Assembly: GCA_012845835.1 (NCBI GenBank)
Contig: JABAKD010000016.1
Span: 5,353,419 to 5,417,418 of the forward strand
DNA from: Undaria pinnatifida
Lineage: Eukaryota > Sar > Phaeophyceae > Laminariales > Alariaceae
Length of the DNA: 64,000 nucleotides
Direction: 5' to 3'
Below are positions 63,986 to 64,000 of this stretch, one piece after another. The notes under the pieces were generated by a model, which saw only the letters and a list, made by a program, of their open reading frames with translations, made no database searches and had not been told where the DNA came from. The translations under genes and the position numbers were made by a program. The first letter of the stretch is position 1, and the number at the start of each line of letters is the position of its first letter.

Positions 63986-64000
63986 CTCAATGCCGTCGTC

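Larger units (their letters stand above)
60199..64000. other. Region upstream of the CCDC96-like gene
   Basis: Should include the promoter and 5' UTR of the minus-strand gene; I see no TATA box or motif that I could defend. Besides the SINE, the 85-bp tandem repeat, Rep-D and the MITE-like relic listed separately, there is a Rep-G fragment (60590-60660) and AT-rich sequence. No gene recognised on either strand. Confidence 0.65.

Overview
The window is nuclear DNA from an intron-rich eukaryote. I infer a flagellate-bearing photosynthetic stramenopile, most likely a brown alga: single-chain (eukaryotic type) acetyl-CoA carboxylase, a motile-cilium gene, GC-rich exons of 60-375 bp in CT-rich introns of 0.2-8.5 kb, TTAGGG-type interstitial motifs and very many repeats. 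This placement rests on gene style, not on a database search, so treat it as provisional.

Two convergent protein genes account for all the coding sequence I can support. (1) Bases 1-24263, plus strand: the 3' part of an acetyl-CoA carboxylase gene. Eighteen exons encode 765 residues, essentially the whole carboxyltransferase domain up to the natural stop; the biotin carboxylase and biotin carrier parts lie before the window. All exon phases join without a break. Intron 15 alone is about 8.5 kb. (2) Bases 60198-31761, minus strand: a 15-exon gene for a predicted protein of about 722 residues. Its C-terminal half is a clear CCDC96 (FAP184) coiled-coil domain of the ciliary axoneme. Its N-terminal part is an acidic low-complexity region followed by an MABP-like (beta-prism) region of the sort found in DENND4 and MVB12 proteins. 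I do not know this domain pairing from described CCDC96 proteins, and it is the most interesting coding observation here.

Layout: 1-14015, ACC exons 1-15 with 0.2-1.7 kb introns; 14016-22483, giant intron 15 (TTG microsatellite, tRNA-type SINE, 190-bp tandem repeat, poly-G repeats); 22484-24263, last three ACC exons; 24264-31760, intergenic, including a 1.2-kb palindromic satellite; 31761-60198, the CCDC96-like gene, whose introns are full of minisatellites, MITE-like and SINE-like elements; 60199-64000, upstream sequence with repeats and no gene that I can see.

The structural theme is that exon edges are repeatedly copied into the adjacent intron: ACC exons 8 and 12, and CCDC96-like exons 3, 11 and 13. 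Most of these copies sit beside dispersed repeats or tandem arrays. At least a dozen dispersed repeat families recur in the window. A palindromic 9-mer, TACCWGGTA, is found about 11 times where chance predicts fewer than one. I saw no rRNA gene, no convincing functional tRNA gene, no CRISPR array and no intact transposase or reverse transcriptase. All coordinates and counts were read by eye.
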